Below, piece by piece: positions 25,471-34,308 of a stretch of DNA of 43,213 nt (position 1 is its first letter; each line of letters begins with the position of its first letter). Source of the stretch: a bacterium (lineage in GTDB: Bacteria; Oederibacteriota; CAKKQC01); contig CAKKQC010000010.1 in NCBI GenBank assembly GCA_919901855.1, positions 1 to 43,213 on the forward strand, in the 5' to 3' direction. A program made the position numbers and the translations under genes. The notes beneath the pieces were generated by a model, which saw only the letters and a list, made by a program, of their open reading frames with translations, ran no database searches and had not been told where the DNA came from.

Positions 25471-27739
25471 AGGGCAAGGAGCCGCGCCAGACGCCGCCGC
25501 CGCAGGTCGTGACCCAAAGTGTTCCGGCGTTCACGGGATCGAACGCCACGCGCTGACATCCCGCGAACGGAATCCCCGCCACCTCGGTCCACGTCTTCCC
25601 GGCGTTCCTGGTCGCGAACAACCCGTGCGTCGGGATCCCGGCGTACACGGTGTCGGGCGCCTGGGAGTCCAGCGAGAGGAACAGCGCGTGCGCAGTCGAC
25701 GATATCTCCTGCGGGAGGGTCTCCTCCCCGAGGACCTTCTTCCAGCTCTTGCCCCCGTCGGCGGTCCGGTAGACGCCGCCGTCACCGCGGCCGGGAACGG
25801 ACGCGAGGGCGAGGTAGATGACATTGGGATCGACCGGGTGGACGGCGGCGTCGCCGGGCCACCGGGGCAGGAGGGTCGCGGTGAGATCGTCCCAGGTGGC
25901 GCCCCGGTCGCGCGACCGCCAGAGTCCGCCGGGCACGGGGAAGGCGTCGCCCGCGCGGCGGCCCGTGACGACGCAGAAGACCGACCCGCCGGGGTGGACG
26001 ACGAGCCGGAAGAAGTGGCGGTTGCCCTCGCGGCCCGGCTGGGCCGGCGTCGCGCCCCAAGTGCGGCCGCCGTCGTCGCTCCGGTGAACGCCCTTTCCAT
26101 ATGAAGAGGCGAAGAGGACGCGGGCGGCCTTCGGACTGCGGGGATCCATGACCACCGAGGTCACGGGCGATTCCGGCAGGCCCCGGCCGGACGGCGTCCA
26201 GGTCACCCCGAAGTCGCGGCTGACGACCACGCCGCCGGAGCCCGTGGGCCCTTCGAGGCTCGACCAGTGGGGGATATCGGGCTGGTCGGACGCCGCGGCC
26301 CAGACCAGCCCCGGGATGCCGGGGTCGAACGCGAGCTGGTAGAACGTGTTGCGCCAGGGGGAGCCGCCGGCGGCCCAACGCCACGTGGCGCCGCCGTCGT
26401 CGCTGGCTTCCAGTCCGGCACCGGACGATCCGACCAGGACTCGGCCCGGCCGGTGGGGGTCGAAGACGATGTCGCAGCCGGAGGTGCCGTCGAGCCCGGT
26501 CGAGGTCCACCGGGCGCCCTCCTTCCAGGGGGGCCCCGGTTCGGCGGGGCGGCTGTAGGTTTGGGTCCAGATCCCGCCGCCGTCCCGGGTCTGGTAGAGC
26601 TCGCCGCCGTCGGTGAAGACGGCATGATCGGGATACCGGTCGTCGGCTGCGATTCCGCCCCCCGCGCCGTTCCACCAGCCGAGGACGTGGTCGGCCGTCA
26701 GCCAGCCCGGCACGAGGTTGGCGCGGATGCCCGAAGCCTCGCCCCGGGGGTCGCCGAAGACGACCGCGCGCCACGTCGCCCCGCCGTCGTCGGTGCGATA
26801 GATGGTCGTGTGGTTCGGGGGCCAGTAGCCGGTGCCGTCCGCGGTGACCCAGACCGTGTACGGCGCCGCCCGCGGGACCGCGAGCCGGCCGTACTGGGCG
26901 GTCTCGCCCGGTCCCCAGGCGTCGGCGCGGGTGACCTCCACGTTGATCCCGGCCCCCATCGCCGTCTGCCAGGTGGCGCCGTGGTCGAGCGACCGCCAGA
27001 CGCCGCCCTCGAGGCGGCCCTGGACGGCACGGCTCGGGAGGGTCACATAGCATGCGATCTTGCCGGACTTCGCGTCCCCGGCGCCGCGGAACGCGCGCAG
27101 GTCCCGGGCGGGCAGTCCGCCGTTCGAGTCGTGCCACCGGGAACCCGAGTCGCCGGACCGGAAGATCCCGGCGGTCGTGCCGATCACGACGATCCGGTTG
27201 CCCGGCGGCGTCGTGGGGTCGATGAGGATGCCGATAGTGCGGCCGCGCACCCCGACGCAGATCCCCCAGGTCTTTCCGCCGTCGAGACTGCGGAACGCTC
27301 CGTACGAAGTCCCGGCGAGCATCATCTTCGCGTCCGGCTCGTCCACGGCCAGCGCGGTCAGCGCCTCTCCGCCCCAGGGCTGGTTGAGGCATAGCGGCTT
27401 CCACGTGACGCCGGCGTCCTTCGACATCCTGAGCGACCCGGCCCCGCTCGCGTAGATCCATCCGCCGTAGACCGGGTGCCACACCATGGGGGCCGCGGCG
27501 GCGTCCCGGAGCTGGCGCTTGTCGATCAGGTTCCAGCTCGCGCCGCCGTCGCCGCTCCGGAAGACCCCGCCCTTCTCTGAGGCCACGAACAACAGGTTCG
27601 GGTCGTGGGGCGAGATCGAGGGCACGACGAGCGCTCCGCCGCCGCCGGGGCCGACCGGGAGGAACGTCGCTACGGCGGGGGCGGCACCGGCCTCGCGCGT
27701 GAGGCACGCGCAGGCCAGAAGCCATGCAGCGGGGCGCAT
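25469..27739 (-). CDS. Secreted beta-propeller protein with Asp-box/BNR repeats (sortilin/YCF48-like)
   Basis: The 756-residue protein starts with MRPAAWLLACACLT, a short signal sequence; cleavage by signal peptidase I near AGAAPA is likely, though the cysteines leave a lipoprotein possible. The body carries many Asp-box motifs of the form S.DGG.TW: FRSGDGGASW, MSKDAGVTW, FRSLDGGKTW, YRTDDGGATW, SRDFGVTW, HRSDDGGRTW, YRTADGGKSW and TRNAGKTW. This spacing is typical of the 10-bladed VPS10/sortilin-like or YCF48-like propellers often annotated as exo-sialidase-like. I see no sialidase active-site arginine triad, so an enzymatic role is not supported. ATG 27739 has a perfect TATAAT 6 nt upstream. 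Confidence 0.82.
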   Translation of the reverse strand: MRPAAWLLACACLTREAGAAPAVATFLPVGPGGGGALVVPSISPHDPNLLFVASEKGGVFRSGDGGASWNLIDKRQLRDAAAAPMVWHPVYGGWIYASGAGSLRMSKDAGVTWKPLCLNQPWGGEALTALAVDEPDAKMMLAGTSYGAFRSLDGGKTWGICVGVRGRTIGILIDPTTPPGNRIVVIGTTAGIFRSGDSGSRWHDSNGGLPARDLRAFRGAGDAKSGKIACYVTLPSRAVQGRLEGGVWRSLDHGATWQTAMGAGINVEVTRADAWGPGETAQYGRLAVPRAAPYTVWVTADGTGYWPPNHTTIYRTDDGGATWRAVVFGDPRGEASGIRANLVPGWLTADHVLGWWNGAGGGIAADDRYPDHAVFTDGGELYQTRDGGGIWTQTYSRPAEPGPPWKEGARWTSTGLDGTSGCDIVFDPHRPGRVLVGSSGAGLEASDDGGATWRWAAGGSPWRNTFYQLAFDPGIPGLVWAAASDQPDIPHWSSLEGPTGSGGVVVSRDFGVTWTPSGRGLPESPVTSVVMDPRSPKAARVLFASSYGKGVHRSDDGGRTWGATPAQPGREGNRHFFRLVVHPGGSVFCVVTGRRAGDAFPVPGGLWRSRDRGATWDDLTATLLPRWPGDAAVHPVDPNVIYLALASVPGRGDGGVYRTADGGKSWKKVLGEETLPQEISSTAHALFLSLDSQAPDTVYAGIPTHGLFATRNAGKTWTEVAGIPFAGCQRVAFDPVNAGTLWVTTCGGGVWRGSLP

Positions 27740-27745
27740 GTGCGG

Positions 27746-27751
27746 ATTATA
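27746..27751 (-). promoter_or_regulatory. Perfect TATAAT -10 of the beta-propeller gene, leaderless
   Basis: TATAAT on the minus strand ends 6 nt before ATG 27739. No clear -35 is seen. It is divergent from the SPT-like gene promoter about 55 bp away. Confidence 0.55.
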
Positions 27752-27805
27752 TGTGAAGAAAGTGCATTCTGGACGGACGAGGCGGGGCTTGGTCACGCGG
27801 GTGTG

Positions 27806-27814
27806 TGGTATGGT
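27806..27814 (+). promoter_or_regulatory. Extended -10 promoter of the SPT-like gene, leaderless
   Basis: TGG followed by TATGGT (27809-27814) forms an extended -10 that ends 8 nt before the ATG at 27823. No SD is present. Confidence 0.5.
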
Positions 27815-27822
27815 ATTCCGCG

Positions 27823-29070
27823 ATGCCAGTACACAAATCCGACGACCACACGGCCACGGCGCACGGCGCCGCCAAGCCGGTGGATCTCTTCACCAAGTGC
27901 TATGAATGGCCCGTAGTCAAGAAGGCGATGGCGGAGGGCTACTACCCGTATTTCACTCCGATCACGGGGGAGCAGGGCGAAGAGGTCGTCATCCGGGGCA
28001 AGCGGTTCATCATGCTGGGCTCGAACAACTACCTCGGGCTCACGAACGACCCCCGGGTGAAGGAGGCCGCCCGCGAGGCCATCCTCAAGTACGGCGTCGG
28101 GTGCACGGGGTCCCGGTTCTTGAACGGCACCCTCGACCTCCACCTCAAGCTCGAGGCGGAGCTCGCGGCGTTCCTGAAGAAGCCCGCCGCCCTCGTCTTC
28201 TCGACCGGCTACCAGACCAACCTCGGAATCATCGCCTCCCTCGTCGGCAAGGACGACGTCGTCATCAGCGACCGGCTCAACCACGCCTCGATTTTCGACG
28301 GGTGCCGGATGGCCTACGGCAAGACCCTCAAGTACCGGCACGACGATCTCGCGGACCTCGAGCGCCTGCTCAAGGGCGCGCCCGCGCGGGCGGGCAAGCT
28401 CGTGGTCGTGGACGGCGTCTTCAGCATGGAAGGCACGTGCCCCAACCTCAAGCGGATCGTCGAGCTGTGCCACCAGTACACGGCGCGGCTGATGGTCGAC
28501 GAGGCGCACGGCCTCGGCGTGCTGGGCGAGGGCGGCCGGGGAGCCTGCGAGGAGCAGGGGGTCCTCCCGCAGGTGGATGTCATCATGGGGACCTTCTCGA
28601 AGTCGTTCGCCTCGATCGGGGGCGTGGCGGCGGGCGACCAGGACGTCATCGTCTACATCAAGCACCTGGCGCGGGCCATGATCTTCTCGGCGGCCCTGCC
28701 GCCGCCCGCCATCGCGACCGTGCTCAAGTGTCTCGAGATCCTCAAGGCCGAGCCCGACCGGCGCAAGCGCCTGCTCGCGAACGCGGACCTGCTGCGGAAC
28801 GGGCTGCGCGGCATAGGGTTCAACGTCGGCAACTCGGTGACCCCGATCGTCCCCGTGCTCGTCGGCCGGGACGACCTCTGCTTCGCGCTGTGGAAGGGCC
28901 TCTTCGAGGAGGGCATCTTCGTGAACCCGGTCGTCGCGCCCGCGACGCCGCCGGGCCACGCGCTTCTCCGGGTTTCTACCATGGCGACGCACACGCCCGC
29001 GATCCTGAACCGCGCGCTCGAGAAGTTCAAGGCGGTGGGGACGCGCCTCGGAGTCCTGGGCGGGCGCTAG
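27823..29070 (+). CDS. spt: Alpha-oxoamine synthase, serine palmitoyltransferase-like (PLP-dependent)
   Basis: The 415-residue protein is a fold-type I aminotransferase of the alpha-oxoamine synthase family (SPT, KBL, BioF, HemA). Landmarks are MLGSNNYLGLTNDP, GVGCTGSRFLNGT, H154 in DRLNHASIFDG (stacks on PLP), VDEAHGLG with D226 and H229, and the PLP lysine K260 in GTFSKSFASIGG. The GTFSKSFASIGG form is the one seen in many bacterial SPT-like enzymes rather than BioF or KBL. SPT condenses serine with an acyl thioester to 3-ketosphinganine. A GNAT gene follows after 4 bp; that pairing resembles bacterial ceramide synthesis loci and supports the SPT call. No acyl-carrier protein or ketosphinganine reductase gene is in the window. 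The alternatives KBL or a different acyl/amino-acid pair cannot be excluded. Confidence 0.75.
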   Translation: MPVHKSDDHTATAHGAAKPVDLFTKCYEWPVVKKAMAEGYYPYFTPITGEQGEEVVIRGKRFIMLGSNNYLGLTNDPRVKEAAREAILKYGVGCTGSRFLNGTLDLHLKLEAELAAFLKKPAALVFSTGYQTNLGIIASLVGKDDVVISDRLNHASIFDGCRMAYGKTLKYRHDDLADLERLLKGAPARAGKLVVVDGVFSMEGTCPNLKRIVELCHQYTARLMVDEAHGLGVLGEGGRGACEEQGVLPQVDVIMGTFSKSFASIGGVAAGDQDVIVYIKHLARAMIFSAALPPPAIATVLKCLEILKAEPDRRKRLLANADLLRNGLRGIGFNVGNSVTPIVPVLVGRDDLCFALWKGLFEEGIFVNPVVAPATPPGHALLRVSTMATHTPAILNRALEKFKAVGTRLGVLGGR

Positions 29071-29074
29071 TCGC

Positions 29075-30214
29075 ATGCTCAGGCTGGTCGAGGTCGGGGT
29101 CCAGGACAAGGCCCAGCGTCTCCGGTTCGTGAAAATGCCATGGGTCGTCTACCGCGGAAATCCGTACTGGGTCCCTCCCATCATCCACGACGACATGCAC
29201 CTCCTCGACCGGGAGCACCACCCGTTCTGGACGGACAGCGGCAAGGGCCGGTTCTGGGTCGCCGAGCGCGACGGTAAGGACGTCGGCCGGATCGCGGCGA
29301 TCCGGAACTTCCCCCACGAGAAACGCTGGAAGGAATCCGCCGGGTTCTTCGGGTTCTTCGAGTGCGCGGAGCAGGGCGCGGCCGGGCTCGAGGTCACGAA
29401 GATGCTCCACGAGGCGGTCCGCGAGGCCGTCAAGGGCTGGGGCCTGACCCACTACTACGGCCCCGCGAACCCGTCCTCGAACTACGCCTTCGGGGCCCTG
29501 ATCGAGGGATTCGACCTCACGCCCCGGATCATGATGACCTATAACCCGTCCTATTACGACGGACTGATGAAGGAGGCCGGGCTCGCGAAAGCCAAGGACC
29601 TCCTGGCCTGGGACCTGTCGCCCAAGTCCGACTTTTCCCGGATCAGGAGGATCGCGGACCGGATCGAGTCCCGTCACCGGGTCCGCATCCGCGACATCAA
29701 CATGAAGAAGTACAAGGAAGAGATCGCGATCATCAAGAGTATCTACACCGACGCCTGGTCCGACAACTGGTGCTCGTGCGAGATGTCCGACGGCGAGTTC
29801 GACGCGATGGCCAAGGAGATGCTCCCGATCGTGGACCCGGACTTCGTGTACATCGCCGAGATCGAGGGCCAGCCGGTCGGATTCTCGCTCTCCCTGCCCG
29901 ACGCGAACCCGGCGGTCAAGGAGATCAACGGACGGCTCTGGCCGTTCGGCGTGCCCCGCCTCCTGTTCCACACGAAGGTGTGGCCGAAGCTCAGGGGCAT
30001 CCGGATCCTTACGCTCGGCATCCGCAGGAAGTACTGGACGCTGGGGATCGGCACGTCGTTCTACATCCGGTCCCACGATCGGGTCGGAGCCAAGGGCCTT
30101 ACCTACGGCGAGGCGTCCTGGATCCTCGAGGACAACAACCTCATGAACCACGCGCTCGAGGCCATGTCGGGCAAGGTCACCCGCAGGTACCGCGTGTACC
30201 GCGGAGAAGCCTGA
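29075..30214 (+). CDS. GNAT-fold N-acyltransferase, YghO-like / candidate bacterial ceramide synthase
   Basis: The protein has 379 residues. The N-terminus has RFVKMPWVVYRGNPYWVPPII, then FWVAERDGKDVGRIAAIRN, GFFGFFEC, a GPANPSSNYAFGALIEGF segment and YNPSYYDGLMKEAGL. These are landmarks of the large GNAT-like family that includes E. coli YghO. In Caulobacter-type bacteria a GNAT protein with SPT makes ceramide by N-acylating the long-chain base. I assign that role by context (4 bp after the SPT-like gene), not by a diagnostic residue. A second GNAT-like half appears near residues 200-300 (FVYIAEIEGQPVGFSLSLPD). The start ATG 29075 has no evident SD and probably depends on coupling. The stop lies inside a composite hairpin. 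Confidence 0.72.
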   Translation: MLRLVEVGVQDKAQRLRFVKMPWVVYRGNPYWVPPIIHDDMHLLDREHHPFWTDSGKGRFWVAERDGKDVGRIAAIRNFPHEKRWKESAGFFGFFECAEQGAAGLEVTKMLHEAVREAVKGWGLTHYYGPANPSSNYAFGALIEGFDLTPRIMMTYNPSYYDGLMKEAGLAKAKDLLAWDLSPKSDFSRIRRIADRIESRHRVRIRDINMKKYKEEIAIIKSIYTDAWSDNWCSCEMSDGEFDAMAKEMLPIVDPDFVYIAEIEGQPVGFSLSLPDANPAVKEINGRLWPFGVPRLLFHTKVWPKLRGIRILTLGIRRKYWTLGIGTSFYIRSHDRVGAKGLTYGEASWILEDNNLMNHALEAMSGKVTRRYRVYRGEA

Positions 30215-30259
30215 CGGGAGCCCTACCGGTCGCAATCTGCGACCGGTTCCCGGCTTCTC
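30204..30259 (+). repeat. Composite 56-bp hairpin spanning stop and intergenic gap
   Basis: Three nested arms are present. Outer: GAGAAGCC (30204-30211) with GGCTTCTC (30252-30259). Middle: GGGA (30216-30219) with TCCC (30248-30251). Inner: ACCGGTCGCA (30225-30234) with TGCGACCGGT (30238-30247), loop ATC. It contains the stop of the GNAT gene and ends 4 nt before the ATG at 30264. No T-run follows. Confidence 0.65.
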
Positions 30260-30263
30260 TCCG

Positions 30264-32873
30264 ATGACGACGGCGCTCGCGTTGGGGTGGGCAGCCGTCG
30301 TGATCCGCTCCGCCCGCGGCGACGGGGCCGCCTGGCTCGACCGGCTCCGCGACGCCATCCGGCATCCGCCGCAGATCCCGGCGCTTTCCGGCCTGGCCGT
30401 CGCGTGCGGGCGCCACTCGGTCACGGTCCTCGTGCTCGCCTCCCTTGCCGCGTTGGCGTGGCTCGCAGGCCGCCGCGTCGCCGCCCTCGTGCGGGCCCCG
30501 CGTGTCCCGCCGGCCGCGGGGTTCGGGTTCGCCGTCGCGTCCGGGTGGGGCCTGCTCGGGTTCCTCCTCCTTGGGCTGGCGCTGACCGGGCTCTTCCAGC
30601 CTGCCGTGGTGCTCTCCGCTATCGCGGTTGCCGGGGCCGCCGGCATCGGGGCGCCGGGACGGCTCCCCGTTCTCCCGCGGCTCGACCGGGGCACGGCCGC
30701 GATCCTGGCCGTCGTGGGCCTCCCGGGAGTCGTGCTGGGCGTCGCGGCGCTCCTGCCCGACGTCTTCTACGACACCTACGCGAACCACCTCGCGGCGCCC
30801 GCCCACGTCCTCGGGCTCCACCGGCTCGTGACCGCCGGCCAGCACTACACGATCAACTACCAGCTTGCCTCCGAGCTCCTGAACGCGCTAGCCATTGTCT
30901 TCCGGCGGGATGAAATCGCGCACGGGGTCTCCCTGATCCCGTTCCTGGCGGGGCTGGGCGTGGCCGCGGCGTGGACGGCCCGGGTCGCGGGTCCGCGGGC
31001 GGCCGCACTCGGGGCCGCGCTGGCCCTCGACCTCGGCGGGTTCTGGTGGGTGGTGCTCCGGGGCAAGAACGATCCCGCGGCGGCCGGGTTCATTCTGCTC
31101 GCCGTCGTGTTTTCCGTGGACCGGCGGTGGATCCTCTCCTCCCTGTGCTGGGGGTTCGCGCTGGCGGCCAAGCTCAACGCGTACATGCTCGCGATGCCGG
31201 CGGCCGCGCTCGCGGCGTTCGTGATCCTGCGGGCGCCCGCCGGCCGCCGCGGCCGTACGCTCGCGTGGTCCGCGGGGCTCGCCGCCATCCCCGCCCTGCC
31301 CTGGATGGTCCGGTCATGGCTCGACCGCGGGACACCATGGTGGCCGCTCCTCTCCGCCCGGTTCCACGGCGTGCCGTGGGAACCCGACACCGTGGTCGCG
31401 CTCGCCCAGTACCACACCGGGCCGTCGTTCGTGACCGAGTCGCTCTCGAGCTTCGTGCCAACGTGGCTGGCGGACAACCCCATCCTGCTCTGGGCCCTGC
31501 CCGTCGCGGCGTGGCAGCTGCGACGCGCGCCTGCGGCGCTCCGGCGGATGGGGGGATGGGCCGCGATGCTGTTCCTGTTCCTCTTTGGCGTCATCCATAT
31601 GGAGTACGGCCGGTACTCCCTGCCCATCCTCGTCCTGCTCGGGTTCGCGTGCGCGCCCGCGATCCTGTCGATGATCCCGTCCGGCCGGGGCCGGTGGATC
31701 GGGTGGGCGGCCGTCGTCGCGCTCGCGTGGGCCCCCGCGGCGGGCGCGCTCCGGGAGATGGGGCTCGGCGCCCGGGAGATCGCCGGGTACGCCTCCGGGG
31801 CGATCACGAACGGAGAGTGGATGGACCGGGTCCTGACCACGCGCCGCGCCGCCCAGCAGGCGGTGGCCGCGATGCCGGGAGTCCGCGGCGTCGTCCTCGT
31901 GGACGAGGTGTACGCCTACGGGTGGCCGGGCCGCGTCCGAACCGACGAGATCCCCGGCCGGGCGATCCCGTGGGTGCTCACCCACGAAGCGTCGACCCCG
32001 GCGCGGGTTCGCGTCGGGCTCCGGCAGTTGCGCGCCAGCCACCTCGTCCTGAACTACGTGAGCGAGGGCCACCCCTACAACGCGAGCATCTACGAATGGT
32101 CCGACCGCCAGCTCGAACTCTGGCGCGCGTTCCTGAAGCGGCACGCCGAACGCGTCGCGATCGACCTGCCATGCGACGTGCCCAATGGCGGGTTCTGCCT
32201 CTGGAGGCTCGTGGCCTCAGCTCCGCCGGAGCCGTTGTTCTACCTGCTCGGGATCAAGCCCCTGCGGGTCTGGATCCGGAAGCCGTACCTCGACGCCGGG
32301 GACGCCCCGGCCTCGGCCGCCCGCGCGCTCGCCGTGAGTGCGCGGTTTCCCGACGTGCTCGTCTTCAAAGCCGATGCCGGGCTCTTTCTGGCCGGGTCGG
32401 GCGAGTGGGCCAGGGGCTACCCGCTGCTGCGTGAGTGCGCGGCGGCGGGGATGGTGGGGGAGGCGCTCCACACGTACCTCGGGTCGGCGGCCATGCACCT
32501 GAACCGGTACGACGAGGCCCTGCGCCACCTGGCGACGGCCGGGCGGCTCTACCCCGGCGCAAGAGCCGATATCGAGGCGAGGACGGGGGAAGTGCTGGCG
32601 CGGAAGGCCCGGGCCGAACTCCGCGCCGGTCTCTACGGGCGCGCGCTCGACCTCGCGATCGAGGCGGTGCGCCTCGCGCCCGCATCTTCGTTTTCCCTCG
32701 TGACGCTGGCTGACGTGCGGATGGTGCGTGGAGAGACCGCGGAGGCGCTTGCCGGCTACCTCCGGCTCGCGTCGCTCGCGGGCGTCCCGGACGGAATCCG
32801 GCGGCACGCGGACGAGATGATCGCGAGGTGCCGGGCTACGCCCAGCGGTTCGCCCGGTACCAGTCCCAGGTGA
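30264..32873 (+). CDS. GT-C-like membrane protein with C-terminal TPR-like domain (paralogue B)
   Basis: The 869-residue protein has about ten membrane helices, then a soluble region from about residue 480. The first large loop has DVFYDTYANHLAAPAHVLGLHR; a later loop has LRGKNDPAAAGFILLAVVF. The C-terminal ~200 residues are TPR-like (AMHLNRYDEALRHLATAGRLYP, then YGRALDLAIEAVRLAPASSF). It shares order, length and landmarks with the protein at 22847-25450, so the two are paralogues. Sugar-lipid transfer is inferred from GT-C resemblance only. No SD precedes ATG 30264, and the start sits just after a 56-bp hairpin that may block read-through or ribosome access. The 3' end overlaps the convergent SDR gene by 38 bp. 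Confidence 0.75.
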   Translation: MTTALALGWAAVVIRSARGDGAAWLDRLRDAIRHPPQIPALSGLAVACGRHSVTVLVLASLAALAWLAGRRVAALVRAPRVPPAAGFGFAVASGWGLLGFLLLGLALTGLFQPAVVLSAIAVAGAAGIGAPGRLPVLPRLDRGTAAILAVVGLPGVVLGVAALLPDVFYDTYANHLAAPAHVLGLHRLVTAGQHYTINYQLASELLNALAIVFRRDEIAHGVSLIPFLAGLGVAAAWTARVAGPRAAALGAALALDLGGFWWVVLRGKNDPAAAGFILLAVVFSVDRRWILSSLCWGFALAAKLNAYMLAMPAAALAAFVILRAPAGRRGRTLAWSAGLAAIPALPWMVRSWLDRGTPWWPLLSARFHGVPWEPDTVVALAQYHTGPSFVTESLSSFVPTWLADNPILLWALPVAAWQLRRAPAALRRMGGWAAMLFLFLFGVIHMEYGRYSLPILVLLGFACAPAILSMIPSGRGRWIGWAAVVALAWAPAAGALREMGLGAREIAGYASGAITNGEWMDRVLTTRRAAQQAVAAMPGVRGVVLVDEVYAYGWPGRVRTDEIPGRAIPWVLTHEASTPARVRVGLRQLRASHLVLNYVSEGHPYNASIYEWSDRQLELWRAFLKRHAERVAIDLPCDVPNGGFCLWRLVASAPPEPLFYLLGIKPLRVWIRKPYLDAGDAPASAARALAVSARFPDVLVFKADAGLFLAGSGEWARGYPLLRECAAAGMVGEALHTYLGSAAMHLNRYDEALRHLATAGRLYPGARADIEARTGEVLARKARAELRAGLYGRALDLAIEAVRLAPASSFSLVTLADVRMVRGETAEALAGYLRLASLAGVPDGIRRHADEMIARCRATPSGSPGTSPR

Positions 32874-33816
32874 GCTTGAGGCCGGACTCCAGCGGCGTGG
32901 ATGCCGTCCAGCCCAGCTCCTCGCGCGCGCGCGACGGATCGGAGTGCCAGCGCAGGGCGTGGAAGTCGTGGAACCGGTCGGCAACCGCCGCTAGCCCGGG
33001 GATCCGGGCCAGCCGGTCGGGATGGAGCAGGAAGGCCGGAGCCCGGACCGTCAGCGCCCGGCGGCCCATCGCCCGCTCGATCGCGGCCCCGAACGAGCGG
33101 TAGGTCTCCGGCTCCGGCGGCACGATGTAGTAGGCCCGCGGTTCGCCCGCGGGGGCGCGCAGGGCGCAGAGCGCGGCGTCGGCGACATCGGGGCCGTACA
33201 GGATCTGGAACCGGCGGAGGCCGTCGCCGAGCTGGGGCTTGAGCCGCAGCCGCACGAGCTTGAAGTAGGCGAGGAAGGCCCGGTCGGCGGGCCCGTAGAG
33301 CGCGCCGGGACGCAGGAACACCCGCCGCGTTATGGCGCCGCCGTCCGCGATGATCGCGAGCTCGCCCTCGCGCTTGGACTTCCCGTACCACGACCGCGGA
33401 TCGGGGGGGTCGTCCTCGCGCCGGGCGGGCGCGCCCTCGGCCACGGGGCCGGTGGCGGCCTGGCTCGAGATGTAGATGAACGTCTCGACGCCCGCCGCCC
33501 CGGCGGCTCGCGCCGCGGCGGCGGTTCCATCGCGGTTCACGCGGAGATAGGTCTCGAAGTCCGGGGCCTGGACGACGCCCGCGTTGTGGACGAAGATCCG
33601 GGCACCGCGGGCGAGGGCGGCGAGCGCGGCCTCGTCGGCGAGCGAGCCGCGCACGATGTTGGGGCGGAGCCCCTCGATCCGGGAGAGGTCGCTCGCGGGG
33701 CGGGCCAGGACCGCGAGCGACGCGCCCGCGCGCGCGAAGGCGGCGGCCAGGTGCCCGCCGAGAAACCCGGTCGCCCCCGTGAGCGCGACCCGGACGCCCG
33801 CGAGATCGGGCGTCAC
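32836..33816 (-). CDS. NAD(P)-dependent epimerase/dehydratase (extended SDR)
   Basis: The 326-residue Rossmann protein has the TGATGFLGGHLA cofactor loop near the N-terminus, an FVHNAGVV strand, YISSQAATG with the catalytic Ser region, and YGKSK giving the Tyr-x3-Lys pair. LRPGALYGP follows. These mark extended SDRs acting on nucleotide sugars, sterols or dihydroflavonol-like substrates; the exact substrate cannot be read. The start is GTG 33816, which forms a GTGA overlap with the upstream CoA-binding gene. The frame is open further upstream but that part reads as the other gene's shadow. The 3' end overlaps the convergent GT-C gene by 38 bp. Confidence 0.85.
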   Translation of the reverse strand: MTPDLAGVRVALTGATGFLGGHLAAAFARAGASLAVLARPASDLSRIEGLRPNIVRGSLADEAALAALARGARIFVHNAGVVQAPDFETYLRVNRDGTAAAARAAGAAGVETFIYISSQAATGPVAEGAPARREDDPPDPRSWYGKSKREGELAIIADGGAITRRVFLRPGALYGPADRAFLAYFKLVRLRLKPQLGDGLRRFQILYGPDVADAALCALRAPAGEPRAYYIVPPEPETYRSFGAAIERAMGRRALTVRAPAFLLHPDRLARIPGLAAVADRFHDFHALRWHSDPSRAREELGWTASTPLESGLKLTWDWYRANRWA

Positions 33817-34262
33817 GGCCGGCCCACGATCAGGCGCCCGTGTTCGATCTTCGTGCACCGGTTCATGACGACCGTGATCCCGGCCGCCCGCGCCTGCGCG
33901 GCAGCGCCGGCATGGACGATGCCCAGCTGCATCCAGACGCAGTTCACGCCCTTGCGGATGGCGGCGTCCACTACCGGGGGGATATGCTCGGGCTTGAGGA
34001 AGAGGTTGGCCATGTCCACGCGCTCCGGGATGTCATCCAGGCTGGCGTAGCACTTCTCCCCCAGAATCCCGGTCTGCCCCGGATTGACGGGGATGATCCG
34101 GTAACCGGCTTCCTGGAGGTACCGGGCGACGCCGTGGCTGGGCCGGTCGGGATTAGATGAGAGCCCGACGACCGCGATCGTCTTCGCCTGCCGCAGGACG
34201 CGTTCGAGGTCGGGGTCGGGCGGGTTGTCCCTCGTGATCGGGCAGTCGGTGTGGGTCGCCAC
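33813..34262 (-). CDS. CoA-binding domain protein (YccU/COG1832-like)
   Basis: The 149-residue protein is a stand-alone Rossmann-like CoA-binding domain, the length usual for this family. It shows TIAVVGLSSNPDRPSHGVARYL, then GYRIIPVNPG, the segment ILGEKCYASLDDIPE, and VWMQLGI near a late strand. The cellular role of the family is poorly known; CoA binding is the only property supported. Start GTG 34262 has a GGGGGAG 9 nt upstream, which could be an SD. The same bases could be part of a TTGCGA-18-GAGAAT promoter giving a leaderless start, and I cannot decide between them. Divergent from rmuC by 62 bp. Co-transcribed with the SDR gene through a GTGA overlap. Confidence 0.85.
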   Translation of the reverse strand: MATHTDCPITRDNPPDPDLERVLRQAKTIAVVGLSSNPDRPSHGVARYLQEAGYRIIPVNPGQTGILGEKCYASLDDIPERVDMANLFLKPEHIPPVVDAAIRKGVNCVWMQLGIVHAGAAAQARAAGITVVMNRCTKIEHGRLIVGRP

Positions 34263-34308
34263 CCTGCGATTCTCCCCCGCGACGGCGTCACGTCGCAACT
34301 CGCTGGTG

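Noticed and set aside
25469-27739. True sialidase
   Set aside because: Only Asp-box repeats are seen; I could not find the arginine triad or nucleophile Tyr/Glu arrangement of sialidases.
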